Assembly (NCBI GenBank): GCA_025210345.1
Contig: JAOARX010000035.1
Coordinates: 1 to 64,000 of the forward strand
Origin: Pelagimonas sp.
GTDB taxonomy: Bacteria; Pseudomonadota; Alphaproteobacteria; Rhodobacterales; Rhodobacteraceae
Direction: 5' to 3'
Length of the DNA: 64,000 nt
Numbering within the stretch: position 1 is the first letter of the stretch; every line of letters begins with the position of its first letter. The position numbers and the translations under genes are program-made. This document shows positions 42,188-52,999 of this stretch, piece by piece. Under the pieces are notes generated by a model, which searched no databases, was not told the origin of the DNA, and saw only the letters and a program-made list of their open reading frames with translations.

Positions 42188-43597
42188 CTAGCCGTCCCCC
42201 TCGGCCGCAGCTTGGGCCAGACGAGCAATGCTCTCCTCCTGACCCAGCACAAGCATCATGTCGAAGACAGACGGCGTGGCAGCCCGTCCCGCCAGTGCGG
42301 CGCGCAGGGGGCCGGCCAGTTTGCCGAATTTCATCCCCTGGTCTTCTGCGAAGCGGTTCAGGACCGCCTCAAGCTCCTCACGGACCCAGCTAACATTTTG
42401 CAGCTGCGGCGTCAACGTTGCCAGTATACCACGGGATACCGTATCAAGGTTCTTCGCGGCTTTCTCTTCGACCTGGATCGGGCGTTCCGTCAAAACAAAA
42501 TGTGCCTTTTCAATCAGTTCCGGGAAGGTCTTGGCCCGCTCCTTGAGGCAATACATCGCACGATGAAGCCCATCCTTCTGGTTGTCCGACCAATCGGGCG
42601 CATCTGTCGCGGCGCGAAAGGCGATGATCTCATGCAGCAATGCAGCATCCTCGCTGGCGGCGATGTGTTGGCCGCACAGGTTTTCCAGCTTCTTAAAGTC
42701 GAACCGGGCAGGTGATTTGCCGATTCCATCGGTATTGAACCACTCCTTTGCCTGATCATCGGTAAAGAATTCGTCATCACCGTGCGACCAGCCCAGACGC
42801 GCAAGGTAGTTCCGCATGCCGGCCGCAGGGTAGCCCATGGCCTGATATTCCTCGACCCCCAGGGCACCGTGACGCTTAGAGAGCTTTTTGCCATCGGGGC
42901 CATGGATCAGCGGAATATGCGCATAGGTCGGCAGATCCCATCCCATGGCGGTATAAATCCCCATCTGGCGCGCGGCATTGTTCAGGTGGTCGTCGCCGCG
43001 GATCACATGGGTCACGCCCATATCGTGATCGTCGACCACAACCGCCAGCATATAGACCGGTGTCCCATCCGAGCGCAGCAGGATCATGTCATCAAGATTT
43101 TCATTCTTGATGCGGACAGTGCCCTGTACTTCGTCTTCGATCACGGTTTCCCCGTCCCGAGGGGTTTTCAGGCGCAGCACATAGGGGGCATCCGGGTGGC
43201 TTGCCTCATCGGCGTCGCGCCATGGGCTGCGATAATGGGTCGATGTGCCTTCGGCCCGGGCGGTTTCGCGAAAGGCTTCGATCTCTTCTTGGGTGGCAAA
43301 GCACTTGTAGGCGGCGCCTTTTGACAGCAACGCATGCGCCACCTCGGCGTGGCGATCTGCGCGGGCGAACTGGCTGACCGCTTCGCCGTCGTGGTCAAGA
43401 CCCAGCCACGCCATGCCCCGCGCGATGGCGTCTGTTGCTTCGGGGGTCGAGCGCGCGCGGTCGGTGTCCTCGATGCGCAGCAGGAACTTGCCGCCGCGCC
43501 CACGCGCATAGAGCCAGTTGAACAGCGCCGTGCGGGCACCGCCAATATGCAGATAGCCGGTGGGCGAGGGGGCAAAGCGGGTCACGACTTGGGGCAT
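42188..43597 (-). CDS. gltX: Glutamate-tRNA ligase
   Basis: 469 aa class I synthetase. HIGH-type motif in [21 protein letters not shown] (about 8-28), KLSKRHGA (KMSKS, about 239-246) and [11 protein letters not shown]. It charges tRNA(Glu). Normal length. Faces comEC across a divergent promoter of 76 bp. Confidence 0.95.
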   Translation of the reverse strand: MPQVVTRFAPSPTGYLHIGGARTALFNWLYARGRGGKFLLRIEDTDRARSTPEATDAIARGMAWLGLDHDGEAVSQFARADRHAEVAHALLSKGAAYKCFATQEEIEAFRETARAEGTSTHYRSPWRDADEASHPDAPYVLRLKTPRDGETVIEDEVQGTVRIKNENLDDMILLRSDGTPVYMLAVVVDDHDMGVTHVIRGDDHLNNAARQMGIYTAMGWDLPTYAHIPLIHGPDGKKLSKRHGALGVEEYQAMGYPAAGMRNYLARLGWSHGDDEFFTDDQAKEWFNTDGIGKSPARFDFKKLENLCGQHIAASEDAALLHEIIAFRAATDAPDWSDNQKDGLHRAMYCLKERAKTFPELIEKAHFVLTERPIQVEEKAAKNLDTVSRGILATLTPQLQNVSWVREELEAVLNRFAEDQGMKFGKLAGPLRAALAGRAATPSVFDMMLVLGQEESIARLAQAAAEGDG

Positions 43598-43673
43598 CTT
43601 GGTTAACCTTTTCCTAACGGGTCTTGGGCATGGTTTGTGAGTTCCTTAAACAGCCACCCAAGCCGGGGCAAGC

Positions 43674-45776
43674 ATGGCGCAGGCCTTTCCTGATCCCAGG
43701 GCCGATTTTCACGGCCTGATCCGAATGCGCGCGATGCTGCGCAGGCCTGGGCTTGGCCGGGCCTTTCTGGCGCAGCGTGGGCATCTGTTCCCCTGGGTGC
43801 CGGTATGTCTGGGTGTTGGGATTGGCCTGTATTTTTCCTTGAGGTTCGAACCGTCGGTCTGGTTGCTCTTGGGGGTTGCGATCCTTGGGGTCATCGCCCT
43901 GCGCCAAACCACCCTTGACCGGGGATTGGGACCTGCGCGGGGACCTTTGCTGACGGCGCTATTGGTGATGGGCCTTGGGTTTTCCCTGGCGGGCGCGCGC
44001 GCCCATTGGGTCGAGGCTCCGGTGCTGCCGTTTCGATATTATGGGCCGATCGAAGGGCGGATCGTAAAGATCGACCGATCTTCGTCCGATGCGGTGCGAT
44101 TGACCCTGGATCGGGTTGTGCTGGAACGGATGAACCCGGAACATACGCCCGCCCGGGTGCGGGTGTCGCTGCATGGCGACCTGCCGGGGATTGCGCCACG
44201 TCCCGGGGCGACCGTGATGCTGACCGGACATCTGGACCGCCCCGGTGGCGCGGTTGAACCCGGAGGATTTGATTTTCGCAGGCACGCGTATTTTCTACGC
44301 CTCGGGGCCGTGGGCTACAGCCGCAATCCCGTGATGCTGCTTGAGCCACCCGGACGCGGGCTTTGGGTGTTCAAGGCGCGGATCTGGCTGTCTGCGCGTG
44401 TGCGCGCGCAGCTGGATGGCGACACGGGCGCCTTTGCCGCCGCCATCATGAGCGGTGACCGATCCGACATGTCCCAAGCCACGTTGCAGGCGCTCAGAGA
44501 TACCAACCTTGCGCATCTTCTTGCCATATCCGGGCTGCATATGGGGCTGCTGGCCGGGTTTGTCTTTTCAGCGGTTCGGCTGATATTGCTGAGTGTCCGT
44601 GGGAGCCGGCATCACTGGCCGATCAAAAAGCTCGCGGCGCTGGCCGCATTGAGTGTCGCGGCCGGATACCTGGGGCTGTCCGGGGGCAATATTGCCACGC
44701 AACGCGCTTTTGTCATGGCGGCGGCAGGGTTGGTCGCGCTGATGGTCGACCGGCGGGTCTTGTCGCTGCGCGCGGTTGCGATTGCAGCATTGATCGTATT
44801 GGTCCTGCGCCCCGAGGCTCTTCTAAGTCCGGGTTTCCAAATGTCTTTTGCAGCAACCACCGCCTTGATCGCCGTATTCGAAAAGCTGACGCAATGGCAG
44901 TCAGGCCGCGATCTGCCACGCTGGTTCGGTCCGGTGTTGGGGGTGGTTGTTTCGTCAGCGGTGGCCGGGGCGGCGACAGCGCCCATCGGCATGGCACATT
45001 TCAACCAGGCCTCGGTCTATGGGTTGGTGGCAAACCTTGTATCGGTTCCGGTGATGGGGATTTTGGTGGTCCCTTTTGGCGTGGTCGCAGCCTTGCTGAT
45101 GCCTCTGGGGCTTGACTGGATCGCTTTGGCGGTGATGTCGCTTGGGCTGGATTGGATATTGGGGGTGGCCCATCACCTCGCCGGGTGGGAGGGGGCAACA
45201 CGCCCGGTGATCACACCAGGACCGGATGCCTTTCTCCTCATCATAGCGGGCGGGTTGTTTCTGTGCATCTGGCGCGGTTCGGGGCGCTTGGTCGGGATCG
45301 TCCCCATGATCCTTGGGGCGATGATCTGGGCCCGGTCCGACAGGCCCGACATCCTGATTTCGGCCAAGGGCAATCTGGCGGGTGTGCTGTCCCAAACAGG
45401 ACGAGACTTGTCACGCGAAAAGGGCGCGGGCTTTGTGGCGCGCAACTGGCTTGAGAATGACGGCTCTGCCCGGGACCAATCCGAGGCCGCACTGGGATGG
45501 ACCCCCGTGGGAAAGCGGGTGGTTTCATATCAACTGGGGGATAAAGAGATTGTCCACGCCACGGGCAAGACGGGGGCGCGACAGATTGAGAGCTGCCACG
45601 CGGGGCAAATTATCGTTTCCGATAAGCCGCTGGACATAAAAGGGAATTGTCTGTTGTTCGACCAAACCCGCTTGGCGCAATACGGAGCAGTCGCGCTGTG
45701 GCAGAAAGACCGTGGCTGGAAGATCGTGACTGATCGCCAGATCACCGGCACGCGTCTGTGGACAGCATTGCCCTAG
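43674..45776 (+). CDS. comEC: ComEC/Rec2 family DNA-uptake channel protein
   Basis: 700 aa with many membrane helices. N-terminal DUF4131 region with small helices; the Competence core with SGDRSDMSQATLQALRDTNLAHLLAISGLHMGLLAGFVFS (about 260-300) and LSGGNIATQRAFVMAA (about 337-352). The C-terminal metallo-beta-lactamase domain of longer ComEC proteins is absent; instead there is a DUF4131-like/soluble tail (about 560-700). Transports single-stranded DNA during transformation; relevant for a host that also carries GTA functions. Confidence 0.88.
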   Translation: MAQAFPDPRADFHGLIRMRAMLRRPGLGRAFLAQRGHLFPWVPVCLGVGIGLYFSLRFEPSVWLLLGVAILGVIALRQTTLDRGLGPARGPLLTALLVMGLGFSLAGARAHWVEAPVLPFRYYGPIEGRIVKIDRSSSDAVRLTLDRVVLERMNPEHTPARVRVSLHGDLPGIAPRPGATVMLTGHLDRPGGAVEPGGFDFRRHAYFLRLGAVGYSRNPVMLLEPPGRGLWVFKARIWLSARVRAQLDGDTGAFAAAIMSGDRSDMSQATLQALRDTNLAHLLAISGLHMGLLAGFVFSAVRLILLSVRGSRHHWPIKKLAALAALSVAAGYLGLSGGNIATQRAFVMAAAGLVALMVDRRVLSLRAVAIAALIVLVLRPEALLSPGFQMSFAATTALIAVFEKLTQWQSGRDLPRWFGPVLGVVVSSAVAGAATAPIGMAHFNQASVYGLVANLVSVPVMGILVVPFGVVAALLMPLGLDWIALAVMSLGLDWILGVAHHLAGWEGATRPVITPGPDAFLLIIAGGLFLCIWRGSGRLVGIVPMILGAMIWARSDRPDILISAKGNLAGVLSQTGRDLSREKGAGFVARNWLENDGSARDQSEAALGWTPVGKRVVSYQLGDKEIVHATGKTGARQIESCHAGQIIVSDKPLDIKGNCLLFDQTRLAQYGAVALWQKDRGWKIVTDRQITGTRLWTALP

Positions 45777-45807
45777 ATGTCCCGGGCGCAGGACCCGTGC
45801 GCGGAAA

Positions 45808-46503
45808 TCAATAGGTGCGGATCAGCCCAACCAGACGCCCCTGAATGCTCACGTCGCCTTCGGGCAGGACGCGCGGTTCATAGGCAGGGTTCTCGGCCTG
45901 AAGCACAATCATGCCATCGCGACGACGAAACCGTTTGAGCGTGGCTTCATAGCCTTCGATCTGGGCCACCACGATATCGCCCTCATCGGCCTGCGATGTT
46001 TCACGGATCACCACCACATCGCCATCATTGATCCCGGCGTTGATCATGGAATCCCCTTTGACCTCAAGGGCATAGTGGCGTCCCTGACCTGCGATCATCT
46101 GGCCGGGGACCGCGACCTGAGGGGGGGCGTCATTGATCGCCTCAATCGGAACACCGGCCGCGATACGCCCCATAAGCGGCAGTTCCGCCACCTGCGCGCG
46201 CGAAATATGTTGCGCCTGGGCGGGCGTCGCTTCGGGACGGTCCCCTTCGATCACACGTGGGGTAAAGCCTGCGGGCTTTTGGCCCAGGCTTTCTGGCAGT
46301 TTTACGATTTCGATGGCGCGGGCGCGGTGCGCGAGGCGTCGGATGAACCCACGTTCCTCAAGCGCCGTGATCAGGCGGTGAATGCCGGATTTTGACCGCA
46401 AATCCAGCGCCTCTTTCATTTCGTCAAAGCTGGGGGGCACGCCGTCTTGCGCCATGCGCTTGTTGATGAAATCCAAAAGATCCAACTGTTTCTTAGTCAA
46501 CAT
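45808..46503 (-). CDS. lexA: LexA repressor
   Basis: 231 aa. N-terminal wHTH ([17 protein letters not shown]..., [21 protein letters not shown]), autocleavage site A116-G117 in [11 protein letters not shown], catalytic S152 ([10 protein letters not shown]) and K190 ([10 protein letters not shown]). Represses the SOS regulon until RecA-stimulated self-cleavage. A GTTC-N7-GTTC box lies 110 bp upstream, consistent with autorepression. Downstream of moeA on the same strand; may use its own promoter. Confidence 0.95.
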   Translation of the reverse strand: MLTKKQLDLLDFINKRMAQDGVPPSFDEMKEALDLRSKSGIHRLITALEERGFIRRLAHRARAIEIVKLPESLGQKPAGFTPRVIEGDRPEATPAQAQHISRAQVAELPLMGRIAAGVPIEAINDAPPQVAVPGQMIAGQGRHYALEVKGDSMINAGINDGDVVVIRETSQADEGDIVVAQIEGYEATLKRFRRRDGMIVLQAENPAYEPRVLPEGDVSIQGRLVGLIRTY

Positions 46504-46612
46504 GCTCGCGCCCTCATTGGTTCGACGATCCCGAGGCAATCGCGTCTCAAGGCGATTTCCAATCGCCTTTCAACCTGACGCGCCCGGTTGGCTTTGGGGT
46601 TTGTCAAATTTT

Positions 46613-46627
46613 GTTCTACAGGTGTTC
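46613..46627 (-). promoter_or_regulatory. SOS (LexA) box upstream of lexA
   Basis: GTTCTACAGGTGTTC matches the alphaproteobacterial LexA consensus GTTC-N7-GTTC exactly. It lies between moeA (ending 46658) and lexA (start 46503), so it would repress lexA itself. Confidence 0.9.
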
Positions 46628-46657
46628 TTGTTTTGTGTCAACCGGTGCCTGCGGGCG

Positions 46658-47821
46658 TTACAAGGGAATATAGTCGACCGTGTCGCCCGTGTCGCGGGCC
46701 GGATCATGCGGGGGGCGCACGACCAGTGCATTGGCTGCCCCAAGCACAGACAACAGGCTGGAATCCTGACGTTCAAAAACCTGCACCCCCTGGGCGGACA
46801 AGTGAGCACGCATATAGTGCTCGCGCGGGCCATTGGCCTTGAGCGGGGCCCGCAACGGGGCCGCCTGGCGGCGCGCGGGCGCGGGTTCAAGCCCAAGCAT
46901 GGCCCGCACCACCGGGGCAAGGAACACATGACCACAAACCATCGCGGACACCGGATTTCCGGGCAGGCCAACCATCATGGCCTTACCGAGGCGACCGGAC
47001 ATCAGGGGTTTGCCGGGCCGCATCGCAACCTTGTAAAAACTGCGCTCGAGCCCGAGATCCCCCGCCACTTTGGCCACCAGATCGTGATCCCCGACCGAGG
47101 CGCCGCCAATCGTCACAACCAGATCGGCATCATCCACCAGCGAAAACGCGTGGCGCAACGAGGCTTCGTTGTCGCGAGCAATGGGCAAAAGCCGAGGCTC
47201 GGCTCCCAAATCGGTTAACAGCGCGTGCAGTCCAAAAGTGTTCGAGGCAATGATCTGGTCCGGTCCCGGAATTTCGCCCGGCATGACCAGTTCGTCGCCG
47301 GTGGATATCAACGCGACCCGAGGTTTGCGGTAAACGGGAACCTCGGCAATATTCATGGCCGCCAGCAGCGCGATGTCATTGGGACCCAGCAGGCGCGGCG
47401 CAGAGATCGCGGTGCCAGCGGAAAAATCCCCACCCGCCGGGCGGATGTTGGTGCCCGTTTCGACCGCATTCACTGTGATCTGATCGCCGTTTCGGGTGAC
47501 ATCCTCTTGGATCACAACGCGGGTCGTGCCCTTAGGCACCGGGGCACCGGTGAAGATGCGCACCGCCTGACCAGTGCTGACGCTGCCGTCAAACCCATGT
47601 CCGGCCGCGCTTTCCCCGATGACCGTCAGAATGGATCCCTGGGTCGCCTCGGATACGGCATAGCCATCCATCGCCGAGGCGCCAAAGGGGGGCTGTGTGC
47701 GTTTGGCCGTGACCTCTTGTGCAAGCACGCGACCATTGGCCCGGATCAGCGGAACCGCCTCAACCCCCGTCGGACGGGCGAGGGCAAAGAGCGCATCAAG
47801 GGCCCGGGCGACGGGGATCAT
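46658..47821 (-). CDS. moeA: Molybdopterin molybdotransferase MoeA
   Basis: 387 aa. [11 protein letters not shown] (about 46-56), [11 protein letters not shown] and [13 protein letters not shown] (about 236-248), [12 protein letters not shown]. Inserts molybdate into adenylylated molybdopterin. Its start overlaps the moaC stop by four bases in the trpC-moaC-moeA group. Confidence 0.94.
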   Translation of the reverse strand: MIPVARALDALFALARPTGVEAVPLIRANGRVLAQEVTAKRTQPPFGASAMDGYAVSEATQGSILTVIGESAAGHGFDGSVSTGQAVRIFTGAPVPKGTTRVVIQEDVTRNGDQITVNAVETGTNIRPAGGDFSAGTAISAPRLLGPNDIALLAAMNIAEVPVYRKPRVALISTGDELVMPGEIPGPDQIIASNTFGLHALLTDLGAEPRLLPIARDNEASLRHAFSLVDDADLVVTIGGASVGDHDLVAKVAGDLGLERSFYKVAMRPGKPLMSGRLGKAMMVGLPGNPVSAMVCGHVFLAPVVRAMLGLEPAPARRQAAPLRAPLKANGPREHYMRAHLSAQGVQVFERQDSSLLSVLGAANALVVRPPHDPARDTGDTVDYIPL

Positions 47822-48291
47822 GCTTCGTATCGCCCGGATTTCCCGCCGTCCTTCAAGATCACGCGGACACCGCCGATCTCCATGGCCTTGTCCACCGCTT
47901 TGACCATGTCATAGACGGTCAGGGCACAGGTTGACACCGCGGTCAGGGCCTCCATTTCGACACCGGTCTGGCCGGTGGTTTTCACCGTGGCTTTGATCCG
48001 CAAGCCGGGCAGGTCGGGATCCTGGATCAGATCGACCGAAACCTTGGTCACGGGCAGGGGGTGGCACAGGGGGATCAGCTCGGGTGTCTTTTTCGCCCCC
48101 ATGATGCCCGCGAGGCGCGCAATGCCCACGACATCGCCCTTTTTCGCACGGCCCTGGGTGATCAGGTCAAAGGTCGCAGGGGCCATTTTGACCCAGCCTT
48201 CGGCTGTGGCGATGCGCGCCGTCACGGCCTTGTCCGAAACATCCACCATATGGGCGTTGCCCGCGTCGTCGAAATGGGTCAGGTCGCTCAT
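47818..48291 (-). CDS. moaC: Cyclic pyranopterin monophosphate synthase MoaC
   Basis: 157 aa. [45 protein letters not shown] (about 54-80), and [20 protein letters not shown] with the conserved Lys following. Second step of molybdenum cofactor synthesis. Overlaps trpC (ATGA) and moeA. Confidence 0.95.
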   Translation of the reverse strand: MSDLTHFDDAGNAHMVDVSDKAVTARIATAEGWVKMAPATFDLITQGRAKKGDVVGIARLAGIMGAKKTPELIPLCHPLPVTKVSVDLIQDPDLPGLRIKATVKTTGQTGVEMEALTAVSTCALTVYDMVKAVDKAMEIGGVRVILKDGGKSGRYEA

Positions 48292-49091
48292 GACATCACC
48301 GGATTGGCCAAAAGGGTGCGGGTCGCGGTTTCAACATCATCCTGACGCATGAGGCTTTCCCCGATCAGGAAGGTCCGTGCGCCATGGGCCGCCATATCCG
48401 CCAGATCCTGCGGGCTGTTCAACCCCGATTCCGAGATCAGCATCCGGTCATCCGGCACCATTTCAGACAGCACGCGCGTGGTGTCCAACGTCGTCTCAAA
48501 GGTTTTGAGATTGCGGTTGTTCACCCCGATCAACGGCGATTTAAGACGCAGGGCGCGCTCCATTTCCTGGGCATCGTGGGTTTCGATCAACGCATCCATG
48601 CCCCAGGAAAACGCCGCATCTTCAAGCTCTTGGGCCTGCGCGTCAGAGACCGAAGCCATGATGATCAAGATGCAATCCGCCCCAAGTGCGCGCGCCTCGG
48701 CCACCTGATAGGTGTCATACATGAAATCCTTGCGCAGCGCGGGCATGCTGGTGGCGCCACGGGCCTGCACAAGGAACTGCTTTGCCCCCTGAAAGCTGGG
48801 CGTATCGGTCAGCACCGACAGGCAGGTCGCGCCACCGTCCTCATAGGCTTTGGCCAGTTTCGCCGGTTCGAAATCCGCGCGGATCAAACCCTTTGACGGT
48901 GAGGCCTTTTTGACCTCGGAAATCAGACCGTATCCCTTGGTTTGAGCAGCCTTCAGCGCGGCCGCAAAGGGGCGCACGGGGGAGGCGCTGCGCGCTTCGT
49001 CCTCAATCGTGGCGAGCGATTTGACCGCTTTGTCGGCGGCAACTTCTTCCAGCTTGTAGGCCTTGATCTTGTCGAGGATGGTCTGCGTCAT
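48288..49091 (-). CDS. trpC: Indole-3-glycerol phosphate synthase
   Basis: 267 aa from [36 protein letters not shown] (about 56-74), [37 protein letters not shown] and [11 protein letters not shown]. Closes the indole ring in tryptophan synthesis. Longer upstream reading frames continue into ung and are not the start. Overlaps ung at its start and moaC at its end. Confidence 0.95.
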   Translation of the reverse strand: MTQTILDKIKAYKLEEVAADKAVKSLATIEDEARSASPVRPFAAALKAAQTKGYGLISEVKKASPSKGLIRADFEPAKLAKAYEDGGATCLSVLTDTPSFQGAKQFLVQARGATSMPALRKDFMYDTYQVAEARALGADCILIIMASVSDAQAQELEDAAFSWGMDALIETHDAQEMERALRLKSPLIGVNNRNLKTFETTLDTTRVLSEMVPDDRMLISESGLNSPQDLADMAAHGARTFLIGESLMRQDDVETATRTLLANPVMS

Positions 49092-49732
49092 GGTGTTGTC
49101 CAGTTGATGGGCGTTTGGCCCATGGCTGTAAGCCAGTCGTTGATTTTCGAAAAGGGGCGAGAGCCAAAAAAGCCACGCCGCGCCGAAAGCGGGGAAGGGT
49201 GGGGGGATGTCAGGATCAGGTGATCCGCGCCGCGAATGTGTTTGGCAAAGCCCTGCGCATGGTTGCCCCAAAGCAAAAAGGCCCGGGGTTGATCCGACAG
49301 GTGGTTCAGCACCTGTTCAGTGAGTTTAGCCCAGCCCAGCCTGGCATGTGCCCCCGCCTGCCCGGGCAGAACGGTCAGGGCGGTGTTCAACATCAAAACC
49401 CCCTGATCGGCCCAAAACCGCAGATCGCCATTTGGCGGACAGGCGCCCTGATCCTCGGACAGCTCTTGATAGATGTTTTTCAAGGACCGGGGCAGCGGCG
49501 CAACATCAGGTTCAACCGAAAAGGCCAGCCCATGCGCATGACCGGGGGTCGGATAGGGATCTTGACCCAAAATGACCACGCGGGTCGTTTCGGGTGCTGT
49601 TTTCTCCAAGGCGGCAAAGACCTGATGGGCAGGTGGCAGATGGTTTGGGGCGTTTTGTGTCAAGTCGCGTTTGAGCGCGGGAAAATCCTGCGCAAAAAAC
49701 GGCAGTTTTTGCCAAGTTTCCGGGGGGATCAT
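49088..49732 (-). CDS. ung: Uracil-DNA glycosylase (family 1)
   Basis: 214 aa. Catalytic [18 protein letters not shown] (D58; the canonical YH is here YP), [18 protein letters not shown] and [13 protein letters not shown]. It removes uracil from DNA. It sits between trpD and trpC, which are adjacent in many relatives, and overlaps trpC by four bases. Confidence 0.92.
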   Translation of the reverse strand: MIPPETWQKLPFFAQDFPALKRDLTQNAPNHLPPAHQVFAALEKTAPETTRVVILGQDPYPTPGHAHGLAFSVEPDVAPLPRSLKNIYQELSEDQGACPPNGDLRFWADQGVLMLNTALTVLPGQAGAHARLGWAKLTEQVLNHLSDQPRAFLLWGNHAQGFAKHIRGADHLILTSPHPSPLSARRGFFGSRPFSKINDWLTAMGQTPINWTTP

Positions 49733-49883
49733 GACATCCCTCCGAGTCTTGGCATTTTCGCACCAAATGCCACGGTCACAAACGGCATAGTTTCGGGCCT
49801 TTGAGGCAAATTAACCGAAAATGCCTTTAAAAACTTGGCAAAATCCGCATCAAATCGGGCATTTGATGTCAACTTGACGGAAA

Positions 49884-50903
49884 TCATGCGCTCTGCGTGG
49901 CTTTTGCCAGGGATTCCAGCTTGGCCTTGGCCTGACCGCTGTCGATGCTGTCACGCGCCATGGCGACGCCGTCGCGCAGATCGCTGGCCTTGCCCGCAAC
50001 GGTCAAAGCCGCAGAGGCATTCAACACCACCGCATCGCGATAGGCGCTGTGTTCGCCGTCCAGCAAGGCGCGAAAGGCCTGGGCGTTGTCTTCGGGCGTG
50101 CCGCCGACGATGGATTCAAACGGATGCACCGGCAGGCCGAAATCCTCGGGGTGGACTTCGCATTCACGAATGCTGCCATCTTCTTCCAGCGACGCGACCC
50201 AGCTGACACCGGTGATGGTCAGCTCATCCGTGCCATCGGATCCGTGCACCAGCCAAGCGTGTTCAGACCCAAGGGCGCCCAGCACCTCAGCCATGGGGCG
50301 GATCAGGTCACGGGTAAAGGCCCCGGTCAACTGGCGTTTCACCCCGGCGGGGTTGGTCAGCGGACCGAGGATATTGAAGATCGTCCGCGTGCCCAGTTCT
50401 GCACGCACTGGCCCCACATGCGCCATCGCCGGATGATGCATCGGCGCCATCATAAAGCAGATCCCCGTTTCGGCCAGCGCGCGTTCGACCACCTCGGGGC
50501 CAACCATGACGTTGATGCCCATCTGGCTTTGCACGTCAGCGGTGCCCGATTTCGACGACAGGTTGCGGTTCCCATGTTTGGCCACCGGCACCCCGGCCCC
50601 CGCCACGACAAAGGCCGTGGCCGTGGAAATATTCAGCGTGTGTTTGCCATCGCCGCCGGTGCCGACGATGTCCATTGCGCCTGCCGGGGCGTTCACCTTG
50701 TTACATTTGGCGCGCATGACTGCGGCGGCGGCGGCATATTCGTCGACCGTTTCACCGCGCACCCGCAGCGCCATGAGCAACCCGCCGATCTGTGCCGGAG
50801 TTGCGTCGCCGTTGAACAGGATCCCAAAGGCCTGCTCGGCCTCATTGCGGGTCAGATTGCGTTCGGTCGCAATGCCGATCAGGCTGCGAATATCTGCGCT
50901 CAT
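49884..50903 (-). CDS. trpD: Anthranilate phosphoribosyltransferase
   Basis: 339 aa. [37 protein letters not shown] (about 78-94, PRPP site), [21 protein letters not shown], and LGPLTNPAG. Second step of tryptophan synthesis. Overlaps trpG by four bases. About 150 bp with no gene separates it from ung. Confidence 0.95.
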   Translation of the reverse strand: MSADIRSLIGIATERNLTRNEAEQAFGILFNGDATPAQIGGLLMALRVRGETVDEYAAAAAVMRAKCNKVNAPAGAMDIVGTGGDGKHTLNISTATAFVVAGAGVPVAKHGNRNLSSKSGTADVQSQMGINVMVGPEVVERALAETGICFMMAPMHHPAMAHVGPVRAELGTRTIFNILGPLTNPAGVKRQLTGAFTRDLIRPMAEVLGALGSEHAWLVHGSDGTDELTITGVSWVASLEEDGSIRECEVHPEDFGLPVHPFESIVGGTPEDNAQAFRALLDGEHSAYRDAVVLNASAALTVAGKASDLRDGVAMARDSIDSGQAKAKLESLAKATQSA

Positions 50904-51481
50904 GCGGGCACCTTCAGTGTATCAAGGAAATTCCTGAGCATGTCGTGGCCATGCTCTGATGCGATGGATTCCGGGTGAAACTGGACGCCATGGATGGGCA
51001 GGCTTTCGTGTTGGAGCCCCATGATCGTGCCGTCGGCCAGTTCTGCGGTCACGCGCAGGCAGTTCGGCAGGTCAGAGCGCCGCACGACAAGCGAATGATA
51101 CCGCGTGGCCTGGAGCGGAGAGGGCAACCTGGCAAAGACGCTTTCGCCCTGGTGCAGCACTTCGCCCATTTTGCCATGGACGATTTCGTGATGGCGTTCA
51201 ACGGTGCCGCCAAAGGCCTCACCGATGGTCTGGTGGCCCAGGCAGACGCCAAACAGCGGCAACTCGGCCTCGGCGGCGGCGCGGGTCAGCTCAAGGCAAA
51301 TTCCCGCCTGCGCCGGGTCACACGGACCCGGGGAAAGCACGATCCCGTCGGGCCGCATGGCCATGGCCTCTTGCACCGTGAGGGCGTCATTGCGTTTGAC
51401 CACCACATCTGCGCCCAGTTCGCCAAAATAGTGGACCAGATTATAGGTGAAGCTGTCATAGTTATCGATCAGAAGAAGCAT
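50900..51481 (-). CDS. trpG: Anthranilate synthase glutamine amidotransferase subunit
   Basis: 193 aa from [18 protein letters not shown]. Class I amidotransferase with nucleophile in [17 protein letters not shown] (about residue 80) and [10 protein letters not shown] at the C-terminus. It supplies ammonia to TrpE, whose gene is not adjacent in this window. First gene of the minus-strand trp group. Confidence 0.95.
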   Translation of the reverse strand: MLLLIDNYDSFTYNLVHYFGELGADVVVKRNDALTVQEAMAMRPDGIVLSPGPCDPAQAGICLELTRAAAEAELPLFGVCLGHQTIGEAFGGTVERHHEIVHGKMGEVLHQGESVFARLPSPLQATRYHSLVVRRSDLPNCLRVTAELADGTIMGLQHESLPIHGVQFHPESIASEHGHDMLRNFLDTLKVPA

Positions 51482-51697
51482 GGTTAAGCTCGGGTTAGGG
51501 CTGGCGGCAGCGGCCTTGGTCGCGGTATACATGCGCAGGCGGGCGCATTGGCGTCAAGGGGCGGCGTCACGGGGCAACACGGGACTTGGCCCCGGACAGG
51601 TGTCTCAGGGCTTCGGGATATGGAAAACCATGCCGTTGTCTGGCAAGATGGCGGGAAATGGCGCACAAAGACAGCGACCTAGGGCAAAGGGCAGAGC

Positions 51698-52999
51698 ATG
51701 GCACGAGGATTTTTGGCAGGCGCGATCTGGGGTGTTGTCGCGTCCGGTATCGGAGCGGGCACCCTGTCGGTGATGGTTGGAATGCCGCAAGGGGACGGGC
51801 AAAAGGCGACCGACCAGCCGTCTGTGCAGTCTGCGGTGCTTGATCCGCAAAACAACCCGGTTGATCCGCAACCCGCCCAAGAACCGAACACTACTGAAAC
51901 CCCACAACCTGCGCCGATCGTGCCTGCCCCCGCGCCCCGGGTGAGCGGAGCTGCGCCAACGGCCCCCGTTTTTCCGGCCCCGGAGCCTCAGACCGCGCCC
52001 GTCGTGGCCGAGGATGGCACGCCTGCAATCTCGGCTCCGAGCTCTGCGCGGCCTGCTGATCAGGCCGGGGATCAGGTGGTTGTGGTCGATACCACGCCCG
52101 CGCCCGTTCCCGCGCCCCCCCCGACCCAAACCGAACCAGAGCCCACCGCCCCGCCCCGCGTCGCCCTGTCCGAGCCGACCGGCAACAGCCGCCCCAGTAT
52201 CGGCAAGCCCGCCGGGTCTCTGTTGGACAAGACCCCAGCCGTTCCACAGGGGCGCCTGCCCAAGATCGGCCAGACCACAGACGCCACCACACCCGATGGC
52301 GCCCCCGCACCCGATACGCCGGTGTATAAATTTGCGGCGCCCATGCCGGCGGTTTTGCCTGCCGAGACACCCAAGATGTCCGTGATTCTGGTCGACGACG
52401 GAGCAGGGCCTTTGGGGCCGGAAATGCTGAACGAAGTGCCTTTCCCGATCAGCTTTGCAATCGGTGTCGGGCACCCGGATCCGGCGGGCGCGGTGGCGCA
52501 ATACCGTGCGCGCGGCTTTGAGGTTCTGGCCCTGACCGCGATCCCCAGCGGCGCGCAGGCATCCGATATCGAAGTGACCCTGGCCGCCACTCTGGACGCC
52601 GTGCCGGATGTGGTGGGCCTGCTGGAAGCACCAGGGGGCGGGTTGCAAGACACCCGCGACAGCGCCGCTCAGGCGACATCTTACCTGGCGCAGACGGGGC
52701 ACGGTTTGGTGGTGCAATCCAAAGGGTTGAACACGGCGCAGAAACTGGCGGTCAAGGAAGGCGTGCCCTCGGTGACCGTGTTCCGCGATCTGGATGGCGA
52801 AGGACAGGATCCAGAGGCCATCAGCCACGGGCTGCAAAATGCCGCCTTCCGCGCACGTCAGGAAGGCGGCGTGGTCACCATGGCACGCCTGAACGGCACG
52901 ACCTGGTCGGCGCTGTTCTTGTGGGGATTGCAAGATCGCAATGATGCGATTGCATTGGTGCCCGTGTCGCACCTGCTTCAGAACAGTGTCGCGCCCTGA
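51698..52999 (+). CDS. Divergent polysaccharide deacetylase family protein
   Basis: 433 aa. N-terminal membrane anchor (ARGFLAGAIWGVVASGIGAGTLS), then a long Pro/Ala-rich linker (about 30-215), then the deacetylase-like domain: KMSVILVDDGAGPLGPEML (about 226-244), FPISFAIGVGHPDPAGA, GLLEAPGGGLQ and VFLFRDLDGEG. These are the Asp and His positions of the divergent family (DUF610). May act on peptidoglycan or a surface glycan. Divergent from trpG over 215 bp of promoter region. Confidence 0.8.
   Translation: MARGFLAGAIWGVVASGIGAGTLSVMVGMPQGDGQKATDQPSVQSAVLDPQNNPVDPQPAQEPNTTETPQPAPIVPAPAPRVSGAAPTAPVFPAPEPQTAPVVAEDGTPAISAPSSARPADQAGDQVVVVDTTPAPVPAPPPTQTEPEPTAPPRVALSEPTGNSRPSIGKPAGSLLDKTPAVPQGRLPKIGQTTDATTPDGAPAPDTPVYKFAAPMPAVLPAETPKMSVILVDDGAGPLGPEMLNEVPFPISFAIGVGHPDPAGAVAQYRARGFEVLALTAIPSGAQASDIEVTLAATLDAVPDVVGLLEAPGGGLQDTRDSAAQATSYLAQTGHGLVVQSKGLNTAQKLAVKEGVPSVTVFRDLDGEGQDPEAISHGLQNAAFRARQEGGVVTMARLNGTTWSALFLWGLQDRNDAIALVPVSHLLQNSVAP

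Noticed and set aside
48288..49271. Long N-terminal extension of trpC
   Set aside because: Extension runs through ung; TrpC homology begins at MTQTIL (49091) with a four-base overlap.
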